Positions 18,103-26,997 are shown, counted from the first letter of the stretch. The stretch is DNA of 64,000 bases from Acidobacteriota bacterium (GCA_003697135.1 RFGC01000042.1:1-64000), one strand, 5' to 3'. The notes: generated by a model not told the origin, from the letters alone. Translations and numbers: made by a program.

Positions 18103-19176
18103 TCAAAGTCGGTAGCGGACATTTCTTCGTAATGTTTCATCTTCGACTTCGTAGTTTTGGAGTTTCATCATTGGATTAGCGGTTATCGAGAAATCTGCTC
18201 TCTCACCACGTTCGAGATGAAATGTTCCCGCTGCTGCAATCATGGCTGCATTGTCTGTGGAAAGATGACGCGACGGAAAATAAATCGGGACTCCGATTCT
18301 TTCAGCTACTTTCGCAGATTCTTTGCGAAGAAGCATATTGCAAGCCACTCCGCCTGCTACAATCAGAGTTTTCGGTTTCAGTTCGAGAGCAAGCCTTTGC
18401 ATTGGTTCAACGAGGGAACGGATTGCAGTTAACTGAAAGCCTGCACACAAATCCTTTACTTCTTGCGGAATCTCTTGACCATGAGTTACGGGATTGATGC
18501 CTTTTTCTTTGATATATCTCGCTACGGCTGTTTTTAGACCGCTAAAGCTGAAATCCGGTTTTCCATCTGAAATTTTTGGTATCGTGAATTTAGCTTTTTG
18601 GGGATCACCTTCGAGTGCGATTTTCTCGATTATAGGTCCACCCGGATAACCTAGTCCAAGCATTTTAGCTACCTTATCGAAAGCTTCGCCTGCCGCATCA
18701 TCGCGGGTGCGCGCAACAATCTTGTATTTCCCCGGTTCTGGAACAAAAAATAGATTCGTATGTCCACCAGAAACAACCAGTGCAAGAGCAGGATATTCGA
18801 TTGGTGGGTTATCAAAAACTACCGAAAAAATATGGCCTTCGATATGATTAACACCGATGAAGGGTTTATTTAGAGAGAATGCAAGTCCCTTAGCGAAACA
18901 AATCCCAACTACTAAAGAACCTATCAGTCCCGGTCCTTGAGTGACTGCTATTGCGTCAATCTCTTCTAGATTTATTTTCGCTCTGTCTATTGCTTCTTGA
19001 ACTATAGGTTCTATTTTCTTCAGGTGTTCTCTTGACGCAAGCTCAGGCACAACACCACCGTATGGCTTGTGAAGCTCTACTTGTGAAGAGATCACCGAAG
19101 AAAGAATTTCTTTGCCATTGCGAACCACTGCTGCGGCTGTTTCATCGCACGAAGTTTCTATTCCTAAAACTATCAT
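18103..19176 (-). CDS. tsaD: tRNA N6-adenosine threonylcarbamoyltransferase
   Basis: TsaD transfers the threonylcarbamoyl group to A37 of ANN-reading tRNAs. The 357-residue protein starts GIETSCDETAAAVV. HIEGH near residue 113 supplies two metal-ligand His, and VSGGHTNLF, GEAFDKVAKMLGLGYPGG and DNAAMIAAAG follow in the usual order. Its ATG overlaps the stop of the upstream MscS gene by 4 bp, so the two are co-translated. The linkage to a channel gene has no obvious functional meaning. Confidence 0.95.
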   Translation of the reverse strand: MIVLGIETSCDETAAAVVRNGKEILSSVISSQVELHKPYGGVVPELASREHLKKIEPIVQEAIDRAKINLEEIDAIAVTQGPGLIGSLVVGICFAKGLAFSLNKPFIGVNHIEGHIFSVVFDNPPIEYPALALVVSGGHTNLFFVPEPGKYKIVARTRDDAAGEAFDKVAKMLGLGYPGGPIIEKIALEGDPQKAKFTIPKISDGKPDFSFSGLKTAVARYIKEKGINPVTHGQEIPQEVKDLCAGFQLTAIRSLVEPMQRLALELKPKTLIVAGGVACNMLLRKESAKVAERIGVPIYFPSRHLSTDNAAMIAAAGTFHLERGERADFSITANPMMKLQNYEVEDETLRRNVRYRL

Positions 19177-20012
19177 TGCTTTTTGCTCCCAAAAATTTCT
19201 ATACCAGCGGATTCTAAATTTTCCTTGACTTTCAGAGCCACCTCGTCAAAGACTTCCAATGGATTATGCAAATCGGTTTTCACCCAAAAAAACGCAGAAA
19301 TAATTGCTCCGCTTGTTGATAAATCGGTTATGAAAACTTTGGGCTTTTTTTCTTTTGAGACGCCTGAAACTTGGGAAATGGTTTCTTCAAGAATCTTTTT
19401 TGCTTTGATTAGATCAGTGTCATGCTTTACGTCCAACTTCAAGGACATTCGTCTTTCTGAGCCGGAACCTCGAATGGTTAGGGCTGTTGAATACATATCG
19501 CTGTTTGGCACAAGCACTATCTCGCCATCGTCTTTGCGTAGTTGAGTTACTCTGATACCGATATGTTCGACTAGACCTTGGTTGCCGCCTACAAACACAT
19601 AATCTCCGATCTTGAAAGGTTGACGCCACAAAATTAAAACTCCCGAAAGAAGATTATTCAGGATGTCTTTTGTGGCAAAGCCTACAATGAAAGAAGTAAA
19701 GCCAAGCCCTGCCACTAAATCACCGAATCTGAAGTTTGGAATTATCACCATCATTGTGGCAAAGATTCCAATAATGAAAGTCGAAATGAAAAGCATTCGA
19801 CTAAAAAGCAATCGCAAGCGATAATCGAGTTTTGTCTTTGCAGAAACTGTCCAGAAGAGATGTTTGACTCCTTTGGAAAGAAGCCAAAATATCAGTAAAA
19901 CAAGAGTCCCTGCAAGAACGTAAGGCAAACGTTCGTTTATGGCTTCCAAAATTTTGTTAATCGTTCGCCAGGTTATGTCGCTAACTGTCCAAACACTTTC
20001 GGCAAGCTTCAT
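19173..20012 (-). CDS. MscS-family mechanosensitive channel
   Basis: This 279-residue inner-membrane protein has three hydrophobic segments (near residues 30-50, 70-95 and 100-120). The pore-lining helix region is LVAGLGFTSFIVGFATKDILNNLLSGVLIL, the Gly/Ala-rich MscS signature. The cytosolic beta domain follows (PFKIGDYVFVGGNQGLVEHIGIRVTQLRKDDGEIVLVPNSD). The channel opens under membrane tension to release solutes after osmotic downshock. Length is close to the small E. coli MscS type. Promoter elements may lie in the 118 bp shared with the divergent dps gene. Confidence 0.9.
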   Translation of the reverse strand: MKLAESVWTVSDITWRTINKILEAINERLPYVLAGTLVLLIFWLLSKGVKHLFWTVSAKTKLDYRLRLLFSRMLFISTFIIGIFATMMVIIPNFRFGDLVAGLGFTSFIVGFATKDILNNLLSGVLILWRQPFKIGDYVFVGGNQGLVEHIGIRVTQLRKDDGEIVLVPNSDMYSTALTIRGSGSERRMSLKLDVKHDTDLIKAKKILEETISQVSGVSKEKKPKVFITDLSTSGAIISAFFWVKTDLHNPLEVFDEVALKVKENLESAGIEIFGSKKQ

Positions 20013-20074
20013 AAATTAACTTCGAGCTTTGAAATCCTCATTTTAACACGGCTAGAATACTTTCAAAATCTAAC

Positions 20075-20103
20075 TTGACTTTGACAGATTTTAGAATTAG
20101 AAT
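20075..20103 (+). promoter_or_regulatory. Promoter of dps
   Basis: TTGACT (20075-20080) and TAGAAT (20098-20103) are separated by 17 bp, a good sigma-70-like promoter. The -10 hexamer lies within the palindromic operator, which fits a repressor blocking polymerase. The predicted start of transcription is near 20110. Confidence 0.6.
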
Positions 20104-20115
20104 AATTCTAAAATC
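20087..20115. promoter_or_regulatory. Palindromic operator upstream of dps (Fur/PerR-like)
   Basis: The arms GATTTTAGAATTA (20087-20099) and TAATTCTAAAATC (20103-20115) are perfect inverted repeats with a 3-base spacer. Size, AT-richness and position over the -10 box are those of Fur-family operators, and the TAATTCTAA half resembles PerR boxes. PerR or Fur control of dps is known in several bacteria. The regulator here is not identified. Confidence 0.6.
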
Positions 20116-20130
20116 GGAGGTGAAGAAATT

Positions 20131-20613
20131 ATGAAATTGCATCAAACAAAGAATGATTTACCACAGGAAAAACGTGAGAAAGTTATAGAGATATTGAATC
20201 AACGGCTTGCTGATGCGATTGACTTAAGATCGCAAGCTAAGCAAGCACATTGGAACGTTAAGGGAATGAGCTTTATAGCTCTTCATGAACTTTTCGATCA
20301 AGTTGCGACTGAAATTGAAACGCACGTTGACAACATTGCGGAAAGGGTAACTTCTTTGGGCGGGACTGCTCTAGGAACGGTTCGAGTAGCGGCGCAAAAA
20401 TCTTCGCTCAATGAATATCCGCTTGAAATAACCGAAGGTCCCGCTCATGTTGAAGCGCTTTCAACTGTGCTGGCGGACTTCGGTGCGAAGGTGAGAAAAA
20501 ACATTGACGAAACTGCGGAGATTGGCGATGCTGATACAGCCGATCTTTTGACAGAGGTTTCCCGTTCCGTTGATAAACTTCTTTGGCTTGTTGAGGCTCA
20601 TATGCAATCCTAA
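20131..20613 (+). CDS. dps: Dps-like DNA-binding ferritin
   Basis: This 160-residue ferritin-fold protein oxidises and stores iron using peroxide and shields DNA under stress. The ferroxidase site appears in AKQAHWNVKGMSFIALHELFDQVATEIETHVDNIAERV (residues ~36-75; His, Asp and Glu ligands). An extended N-terminus with Lys residues (MKLHQTKNDL) could bind DNA. A strong Shine-Dalgarno (GGAGGTG, 20116-20122) precedes the ATG. Transcription is probably controlled by the palindrome over its promoter, which would link it to iron or peroxide. Confidence 0.9.
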   Translation: MKLHQTKNDLPQEKREKVIEILNQRLADAIDLRSQAKQAHWNVKGMSFIALHELFDQVATEIETHVDNIAERVTSLGGTALGTVRVAAQKSSLNEYPLEITEGPAHVEALSTVLADFGAKVRKNIDETAEIGDADTADLLTEVSRSVDKLLWLVEAHMQS

Positions 20614-20623
20614 AAGAGAAGAG

Positions 20624-20731
20624 GCGAGCGGCGAAACAACGGCTGAATTCGGTTTAATCTTTATAAACTTTGTGAACAGCGTAGGAGGCTATTCTTTGTG
20701 CTTTCTGCCGAAAAGCGCGCCGCTCGCTTTT
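20624..20731. repeat. Long-range inverted repeat between dps and the RNase J gene
   Basis: GCGAGCGGCG (20624-20633) pairs exactly with CGCCGCTCGC (20718-20727). Outside the stem, AAAGAGAAG before it and TTTTCTTTT after it allow further pairing. The loop is about 84 bases. The T-rich 3' flank on the plus strand and the A/G-rich flank on the other suggest a bidirectional terminator between convergent genes. A small structured RNA is an alternative. Confidence 0.5.
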
Positions 20732-20735
20732 CTTT

Positions 20736-22394
20736 TCAGACTTCAATAATGGTGGGAACTATCATTGGTTTTGAGCCGATTTCTTGATAGAAAAACCGTC
20801 TAAGCTCATTGCTTAAAATCGCTTTAAGCGAATTCTTATCTATTGTTTTCCCCCTTGTTAGGTTTCGCAAAGCGTCGGTAATTTGTTGGCGTGCGGTTTC
20901 CAACATGCCATTTGTATAGTCAATGCCTGCAACGCCTTGGAAATTTATTTGTGGGTCTGTTTTCAATTCACCATTCTGCTTGTCAAGAACCACAACCAAA
21001 GTTACGACACCGCCGTAGGCAAGCTGTTTGCGCTCTCTAACGATGTCGTAGCCGATTTCTGTTGATGTTTCTTCGTTTATGAAAATCTTTTCGAGTTCTC
21101 GATGTGCGATTATGCTTGCTCCGTCTGAGCGTAGCTCCAAAATATCGCCGTTTTCGATCAGAATAATTCTTTCTGGGTCGTATCCAAGATGATTTTTGAC
21201 AAACTCTTCTTGTCGGAAAAGCATTCTGTGTTCGCCGTGAATTGGAATTACGAATTTCGGTCTAGCGGTTTCGATTAGAATTCGCATGTCTTCTTGTGAA
21301 GCATGGCCTGAAACATGAATCAAGCGTCTTTTTTCTTCGATGATATTAGCACCGCGCTTATAAAGATGCCCGATGAGCCTTGAGATAGCCTTTTCATTCC
21401 CCGGTATGATTCTTGCCGAAATGACCACCGTATCACCGTTTTCTATTTTCAATCCTTTATGATTCGCAGTTGCCATTTGCCACAACACAGCTTTTGTTTC
21501 AGCTTGCGAGCCTGTTACTAAATAAACAATCTCATCGTAAGGAAGGCGTCTTGAGTCATTGATTGCTACTAGAGTGTTGTAAGGAATTCTTAAAAGTCCA
21601 AGTTCTTCGGCAATCTCGACATTTGTTTGCATCGAGCGTCCCAAGACACAAACTTTTTTGCCGAACTCATAAGCTAAGTCGAAAATTATCTGTATTCGGT
21701 GAATTGAAGATGAAAACGTTGAGATTATTATTCTCCCTTTTGCTTGGGCGAAGATTTCTCTCAATGCTGGGATTACGGCGCGCTCTGATGGAGTTCTGCC
21801 GGGAACGGTAGCATTCGTGGAATCCGAAAGAAGTGCTAAAACGCCTGCATCGCCGTATTTTTTTAACGTTTTCAAGTCGTAGGGCTTTCCGATAACTGGA
21901 GTTTCGTCAATTTTGTAATCGCCACTGTGGATTATAGTTCCGACAGGCGTTTGAATTGCTAGCGAAAAACAGTCAACCAGTGAATGTGAAGCGTGAATGA
22001 ATTCAATCTTGAAGCTACCGATTTCGATTATGTCGTTTGGGTAAACCAGATTGAGAATAGCTTTGTTGAGCATTTGTTTCTCATAGAGCCTGCGTTCTGC
22101 TAGTGCTAAGGTAAAGCGTGAGCCATAAACGGGAATGTTAAACTTTTCAAGCAAATACGGCAAAGCCCCGATGTGGTCTTCATGGCCGTGAGTTAGAATC
22201 AGTGCTTTCAGAAACGGGCGATATTCTTCAAGGAAACTAAAGTCAGGAACGGAAAAATCAACTCCGTAGGCAGTTTCTTCTGGGAAGCCCATTCCGGCAT
22301 CAACCAAAATCATGCAGTCGGCATGGCGAATTCCCATGCAGTTCATTCCGAATTCGCCAACACCACCAAGAGGAATTATCTCAACTCTGTTCAT
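20736..22394 (-). CDS. rnj: Ribonuclease J
   Basis: This 552-residue cytoplasmic metallo-beta-lactamase/beta-CASP nuclease has 5'-3' exo- and endonuclease activity in mRNA decay and rRNA maturation. HGHEDHIGALP at 69-79 is the metal-binding motif, with further ligands in HSLVDC and HSGDYKID. The beta-CASP segments include LLSDSTNA, STFSSSIHR and the C-terminal HVSGHA and PIHGEHRM. All expected motifs are present and length is normal. It is convergent with dps. Confidence 0.93.
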   Translation of the reverse strand: MNRVEIIPLGGVGEFGMNCMGIRHADCMILVDAGMGFPEETAYGVDFSVPDFSFLEEYRPFLKALILTHGHEDHIGALPYLLEKFNIPVYGSRFTLALAERRLYEKQMLNKAILNLVYPNDIIEIGSFKIEFIHASHSLVDCFSLAIQTPVGTIIHSGDYKIDETPVIGKPYDLKTLKKYGDAGVLALLSDSTNATVPGRTPSERAVIPALREIFAQAKGRIIISTFSSSIHRIQIIFDLAYEFGKKVCVLGRSMQTNVEIAEELGLLRIPYNTLVAINDSRRLPYDEIVYLVTGSQAETKAVLWQMATANHKGLKIENGDTVVISARIIPGNEKAISRLIGHLYKRGANIIEEKRRLIHVSGHASQEDMRILIETARPKFVIPIHGEHRMLFRQEEFVKNHLGYDPERIILIENGDILELRSDGASIIAHRELEKIFINEETSTEIGYDIVRERKQLAYGGVVTLVVVLDKQNGELKTDPQINFQGVAGIDYTNGMLETARQQITDALRNLTRGKTIDKNSLKAILSNELRRFFYQEIGSKPMIVPTIIEV

Positions 22395-22465
22395 TCAGCG
22401 GGCTTTTGAATTTAGCAAACTTCGGGTAAAACACAGACTTTGTATAAGCCTAACAAAAATAAAAT

Positions 22466-22539
22466 TGCTCCCGATTGGACTCGAACCAACGACCTACCGC
22501 TTAGGAGGCGGTCGCTCTATCCATCTGAGCTACGGGAGC
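22466..22539 (-). tRNA. tRNA-Arg (anticodon CCT)
   Basis: The 74-nt minus-strand cloverleaf has acceptor arms GCTCCCG and CGGGAGC with discriminator A, a D arm in TAGCTCAGATGGATAGAGC and a T arm with GGTTCGAGTCC. The anticodon stem ACCGC/GCGGT encloses the loop CTCCTAA, giving anticodon CCT, which reads the arginine codon AGG. CCA is not encoded. Confidence 0.95.
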
Positions 22540-22655
22540 GCATCCTTTACCGATTTTAACCTTCGATTTGTCAATTTGTCCAGTGAGCTAGATGCTCTCG
22601 GTGAGCAGGGTTGTTTTATGTTATTTTTTAGCTAGAACTTTGGAGGAAATTTTTA

Positions 22656-23051
22656 ATGAACACGTTAACTGAAGAAACAAGAAGACGTTTGAAAAACTTA
22701 AGCCGTGCAATGATCAGGTTTCATAAGATTCTACTCGACGATGCGAAGGCTGAATATGAAACCAGAAACGGCAAGATCGAAAATGTTTACGTTTATTATC
22801 AACTTGTCTTGGAAGATAAACACTTTGCATGGCTTCGCAGGATTTCATACATGATTGCTTTGATTGATGAAGCCACATCTTCGAGGCATCCGGCTACAGA
22901 ATCGGAAGCTCAAGAGCTTTTCAACAAAACGCGCTTGCTTTTGAGTTTTGAGGACGAAGATGAAGATTTTAACGATAAGCTTCAAGCGGCGCTAACGAGA
23001 AATTATCTTGCTGTTTTAAGCCATAACGAGATTTTAAGGCTTTTTGAGTAA
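22656..23051 (+). CDS. Conserved-looking hypothetical protein
   Basis: This 131-residue soluble, mainly helical protein was not recognised. It has a basic N-terminal half (RRRLKNLSRAMIRFHKILLDDAKAEYE), an aromatic stretch (VYVYYQLVLEDKHFAWLRRISYMIALIDEA) and an acidic patch (FEDEDEDFNDKL). No signal peptide or membrane segment is seen. A good Shine-Dalgarno (GGAGG) precedes the ATG, and a GNAT acetyltransferase gene starts 3 bases after its stop codon, so the pair is probably one transcript. Confidence 0.7.
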   Translation: MNTLTEETRRRLKNLSRAMIRFHKILLDDAKAEYETRNGKIENVYVYYQLVLEDKHFAWLRRISYMIALIDEATSSRHPATESEAQELFNKTRLLLSFEDEDEDFNDKLQAALTRNYLAVLSHNEILRLFE

Positions 23052-23053
23052 CA

Positions 23054-23581
23054 ATGGGCGGTTTTGTCATCAGGAAAGCTGTTTTGAGTGATGCGACAGT
23101 GATTGCTGATATTGCACGTTTGGCTTTTTATCAGGCATTTGCAGGGCATCCTGCGAATTCACCTGAAGATATGAAAGCTTACACCGAAAAAGCATTTGCG
23201 GTCGAGACAATTTCCGAAGATTTGAAAAACGAGCTTGTGCATTATTTCATTGCGGAGCTTGACGGAAAACCTGTAGGTTATGCAAAGGTCAAGCAAAATT
23301 CGCAGATCGAATGTGTGAAGGCAAAAAAGCCTATAGAGCTTTGCCGATTGTATTTGCTCGAAGAATATATCGGCAAAGGATTTGGTGGAAAGCTGATGCG
23401 TCATTGCTTGGAATTTGCAATTGAAAACGGACACGATGTTATGTGGCTCGGTGTTTGGGAGTATAACTACAGGGCGCAAGGGTTTTATAAAAAATTTGGA
23501 TTTAGAAGAGTCGGAGAGCATATTTTTCAACTCGGTAGCGACCCACAAATTGATTGGGTTTTACAAAAAGAGCTTTCCTAG
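23054..23581 (+). CDS. GNAT family N-acetyltransferase
   Basis: This 175-residue acetyl-CoA-dependent acetyltransferase has motif A as CRLYLLEEYIGKGFGGKLMRHCLEFA (R/QxxGxG/A acetyl-CoA loop near residue 111). The C-terminal WLGVWEYNYRAQGFYKKFGFRRVGEH is motif B with its Tyr. The substrate is unknown. It is immediately downstream of a helical hypothetical gene with a tight 2-base gap, hinting that the two work together. Confidence 0.85.
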   Translation: MGGFVIRKAVLSDATVIADIARLAFYQAFAGHPANSPEDMKAYTEKAFAVETISEDLKNELVHYFIAELDGKPVGYAKVKQNSQIECVKAKKPIELCRLYLLEEYIGKGFGGKLMRHCLEFAIENGHDVMWLGVWEYNYRAQGFYKKFGFRRVGEHIFQLGSDPQIDWVLQKELS

Positions 23582-23596
23582 CAAGAAGTTGGATTT

Positions 23597-24412
23597 TCAG
23601 AACTGAATCCATTCTGTAGGTTGATGCGGATGTGAAACGATAATTTTAGTATCAATTCTCGACAGATGATTTTTGCTTAAAAGAGCTTCCTGAGCCATCA
23701 GTAAAGCAAGGTTTGGTTCGTTGGCACGTTGCGAAAGATGTGCAAGCACGATGTGGCTCGCATTTCCGTCAAAATCTTCTTTGAGCCACTTGCAAAGGTC
23801 TTCGTTTGAAAGATGTCCTGTTTTTGACATGATTCGTTGTTTAAGTGTCCAGCTATAAAGAGAGCAAGCTTTGAGCATATCCAAACTGTGGTTTGATTCG
23901 ATTATGATTCCATCGCATCCTTTCAGATTCTGTTTTATCGAATTCGTAATGTATCCAAAATCCATTAAGGAGGCTATTCTCACGCCTTTTGATTCTGCAA
24001 CGAAACCAAAGTTATCAACTGCGTCGTGAGGAATTGAGAATGGGTAGAAATCAATTTGGCCAATACAGAAATGACTACCTGTTTCTATTTTGATGACTCG
24101 ATTTTTGAGAGTTTCACGGCGTCGCTCTGATTCTTTGGAGTTTTGAATGTTAAAGTAAGCTTCAAGCGTTAGCTCAGAGATAAATACGGGACATCGAAGA
24201 GTTTGGAGCAGAACGCGAAGTCCGCCTGCATGGTCAGTGTGTTCGTGCGTTATCAAAACTGCATCAATTTTTTCATAATCCACTCCGACAAGACTAAGTC
24301 TTTTGAGAACTTGAGTTGCACTGAGTCCAGCATCAATCAGCACATTTGTTTTGTCGTTTGAGATTAAAATTGCATTTCCGCTCGATCCACTTCCTAAAAC
24401 CGTAAATTTCAT
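23597..24412 (-). CDS. MBL-fold hydrolase, YycJ/WalJ-type
   Basis: This 271-residue cytoplasmic metallo-beta-lactamase-fold protein starts MKFTVLGSGSSGNAI. It has the metal motif THEHTDHAGG near residue 55 and later ligands in IPHDAVDNFGF, DFGYI and SNHSLDML, ending in AHLSQRANEP. This matches the YycJ subgroup, a probable 5'-exonuclease that accompanies WalKR in Firmicutes; here no WalKR genes are adjacent. Exact substrate is unknown. Confidence 0.85.
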   Translation of the reverse strand: MKFTVLGSGSSGNAILISNDKTNVLIDAGLSATQVLKRLSLVGVDYEKIDAVLITHEHTDHAGGLRVLLQTLRCPVFISELTLEAYFNIQNSKESERRRETLKNRVIKIETGSHFCIGQIDFYPFSIPHDAVDNFGFVAESKGVRIASLMDFGYITNSIKQNLKGCDGIIIESNHSLDMLKACSLYSWTLKQRIMSKTGHLSNEDLCKWLKEDFDGNASHIVLAHLSQRANEPNLALLMAQEALLSKNHLSRIDTKIIVSHPHQPTEWIQF

Positions 24413-24551
24413 AAGCTGCCTTCGTTTTAGATTTTGCGTTATTTCTGCAAAATTGAAAAGTCAGGTTTAATTTTTCTTGGATGTCGGCTAAAATCTTTAT
24501 GAAACCTAGCTTAAAATTTTTACATCTCTGAAAGTTTGGAGGAATCTGAAA

Positions 24552-25862
24552 ATGAATACTCGAAGATTTTTCTTTCTTGTTGTTTTAGCATTATTGATGG
24601 CTAATTCGGTTTTGGCTCAGACTCTTCCAGTGCGCGGAAAAGTGGTTTTGAGAAAAGCTGATGGCACAACTGTTCCGGTAGCAGATGCCTTGGTTGAACC
24701 TTACAGGACTGACATATCGAAAGGCAAACTTCCTTCAGCAAAAACTGACAAAAAAGGAAACTTTGCATTTGCGGGTTTGCCGCTTGGTCAAACGTTTGCG
24801 CTTGTGGTCAGTGCCCCCGGCATCAAGCCCGAAATTTTCCCGAACGTTAAAGCAGGAATGGAGGACATAACAATAACCGTTTTTGAGGGCGATGGCAAAA
24901 GATATACGGAAGAAGAAGTCCGTGAAGCTTTGAGTAAAGGATTGACGGCTACGCCAGTTACCGGCCAGATGAGTGAGGAAGAGAAAAAGAGGCTCGAAGA
25001 GGAAGCAAAAAGAAGAGCTGAGTATGAAGAAAAAAAGAAAAAAGTTGAAGAGGCAAACGCCGCTATAAAGAGAGCATTAGACGAAGGCGTGAAAGCTTTT
25101 GAAGCGCAAAACTATGATTTAGCGATAGCAAAATTTGAAGAAGGAATAATGGTTGATCCGGAGTTTGAAGGTTCGGCGCCGATTCTCTATAACAATAAAG
25201 CTCAGGCTTTGATAAGAAGAGCGGTTGGCAAATATAATCAATCTCTTTCTGAGAAAAACCCGAGTGCCAAAGCAGAAATTCTGGCACAGGTAAAGCAAGA
25301 TTTGCTAAATGCGCTTGATTCTTCGGAGAAAGCCATTCAGATTCTCAGCAAGGCGACTTCAACAGATGCAAACGTGCAAAAAAGTTATGAGCAAAGCAAG
25401 GCAAAAGCCATTTCTACACGCGTTGAGGTTTACAGACTTCTTTTCAAGACCAACACAGACACTACCAAAACAGAGCAAGCAATAGCGGCCTTACAAGAAT
25501 ACGAAGCAATTGAAAAAGACCCAGCTCAAATCTTGAAAACAAGACTTGGTTTGGCCGATGCTATAAGAGAGTCTGGCGAATCGCAAACACCGATAGCAAT
25601 TTACAGAAAGATTCTGGAAACGAACCCAGATAACTTTGATGCTATGGCCGGATTGGGTTTGTGTTTGGTGAACCAGGGTGTTATTTCCCAAGACAAAAAC
25701 ATGATGCAAGAAGGGCTAAATATACTACAGCAATTTGCCGATAGCGCTCCAGAAAACCATCCCCTAAAACCAAGCGTTAAAAGTGCAGTTGAGTATTTGA
25801 AAACAGAAGAGAAACTTACACCGCAAAAGACTACAAGACCTACTAGAAGACGCGGTCAGTAA
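24552..25862 (+). CDS. Exported TPR protein with carboxypeptidase-regulatory-like domain
   Basis: This 436-residue protein begins with a signal peptide (RFFFLVVLALLMANSVLAQ). Residues ~25-115 form an Ig-like carboxypeptidase-regulatory domain (VRGKVVLRKADGTTVPVADALVEP, TDKKGNFAFAGLPLGQTFALVV). A charged coiled-coil segment (~140-175, rich in EEEKKRLEEE) follows. The C-terminal half has TPR-like helices (AIAKFEEGIMVDPEF, PIAIYRKILETNPDNFDAMAGLGLCLV). It is probably periplasmic or surface-attached and works as an assembly scaffold; its partners are unknown. A hairpin terminator follows at 25879. Confidence 0.8.
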   Translation: MNTRRFFFLVVLALLMANSVLAQTLPVRGKVVLRKADGTTVPVADALVEPYRTDISKGKLPSAKTDKKGNFAFAGLPLGQTFALVVSAPGIKPEIFPNVKAGMEDITITVFEGDGKRYTEEEVREALSKGLTATPVTGQMSEEEKKRLEEEAKRRAEYEEKKKKVEEANAAIKRALDEGVKAFEAQNYDLAIAKFEEGIMVDPEFEGSAPILYNNKAQALIRRAVGKYNQSLSEKNPSAKAEILAQVKQDLLNALDSSEKAIQILSKATSTDANVQKSYEQSKAKAISTRVEVYRLLFKTNTDTTKTEQAIAALQEYEAIEKDPAQILKTRLGLADAIRESGESQTPIAIYRKILETNPDNFDAMAGLGLCLVNQGVISQDKNMMQEGLNILQQFADSAPENHPLKPSVKSAVEYLKTEEKLTPQKTTRPTRRRGQ

Positions 25863-25878
25863 CTTCTTCTTACTTTTG

Positions 25879-25928
25879 GAAAAGGCCGTTGAGCTTACAA
25901 TTTATGAAGATACGGCCTTTTCTTTTTT
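25879..25928 (+). terminator. Terminator after the TPR gene
   Basis: AAAAGGCCGT (25880-25889) pairs with ACGGCCTTTT (25912-25921), loop 22 bases, followed by CTTTTTT. The T-tract lies on the plus strand. Confidence 0.75.
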
Positions 25929-26064
25929 AAGTTCTTTCGGAGTTAACTTTCAGCAGTGGAAAGCTTGCATTTGACGAAATTTTTATTTGTGCAGGCAAGT
26001 TGCCCAAATGAGGATGGTGAATTCCCGTTTTGTAGCTCGATAAACCTTAAGGTCTCTTATTGCC

Positions 26065-26940
26065 TCAAATTATCAGTCTTTTAATCGCTCCATAAAAAAT
26101 CCGCTGCTTCAAAATTTTCGGTGAATGACAAATGGCTTTGAACAGATGTTTCAAAGCGTCAATTCGATCGGTCTTTGCTAAAGCTAAATGTAGGGCGATA
26201 TAAGCATCGTTATAGGCTTTAATGCGAGGAAAATCCTTTCCAAAAACTTTCATAAACTCTTCGTCTTTTGCTAGGGATTCTTCCAAGATTCCTATCTGTG
26301 AAATTAACTTCTCTTTGTTTACTTTAGTCACACTTCTTGAATCGTGTTGAACGAGAACTGAAGTAACTTTGTTATCACAATACAAAGGATAACGGCTGGC
26401 AAGTCTCAGCCATAGTTCGTAATCTTCTGAACTAGAAAGCTTAGGGTTAAAGGGATTTTTAAGTGCAATATCCTTTCTAATGAAAACACCACGACAAGAA
26501 AGATGATTTCCTTCGATCAACTTCGAGTTAGCGATTTCAGGTAAAAAATTTATCTTCTTACACGTTCCGTCAGCTAGATTTTTAATCTCATATCCTAGGT
26601 GGAACCATTCGGGTTGGTTGTATTTCTCGACCATTTCAAGGGCTGTTTGCAGGTGGTTTTCGTAAAGCAAGTCGTCCGAATCGAGGAAGGTCACATATTC
26701 TCCACGTGCCAACTTGACACCGGTATTTCTGGCAACTGAACGTTCTTCGTTTCTTTTGTAGTGATAAACGATTCTTTCATCCTTAATACTTTCAACGACT
26801 TCTTTCGTATTGTCAGTGCTACCATCATCAACGACTATGATTTCAAAGTCGGTGAAGGTTTGGTTTAACACGGATTCGATTGTTTGTTTGATAAATTGTG
26901 CCCGGTTGTAGGTTGGAATTATGACTGAGAAATATGGCAT
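26065..26940 (-). CDS. Family 2 glycosyltransferase
   Basis: This 291-residue GT-A enzyme opens with FSVIIPTYNRAQFIKQTIESVLNQ and carries VVDDGSTDNT near residue 40 and the metal-binding LDSDD near 90. SCRGVFIRKD and SEDYELWLRLA are the usual acceptor-side motifs. It would add a sugar from a nucleotide-sugar to a lipid- or polysaccharide-linked acceptor at the inner membrane face. It lies downstream of the GT4 gene on the same strand, separated by about 57 bp, so the two likely serve one cell-surface glycan. Confidence 0.88.
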   Translation of the reverse strand: MPYFSVIIPTYNRAQFIKQTIESVLNQTFTDFEIIVVDDGSTDNTKEVVESIKDERIVYHYKRNEERSVARNTGVKLARGEYVTFLDSDDLLYENHLQTALEMVEKYNQPEWFHLGYEIKNLADGTCKKINFLPEIANSKLIEGNHLSCRGVFIRKDIALKNPFNPKLSSSEDYELWLRLASRYPLYCDNKVTSVLVQHDSRSVTKVNKEKLISQIGILEESLAKDEEFMKVFGKDFPRIKAYNDAYIALHLALAKTDRIDALKHLFKAICHSPKILKQRIFYGAIKRLII

Positions 26941-26997
26941 AACAAAACCTTTTTCCTTGTCCGATACTTGATGAAATGCACTTGATTTTTTGGATTT

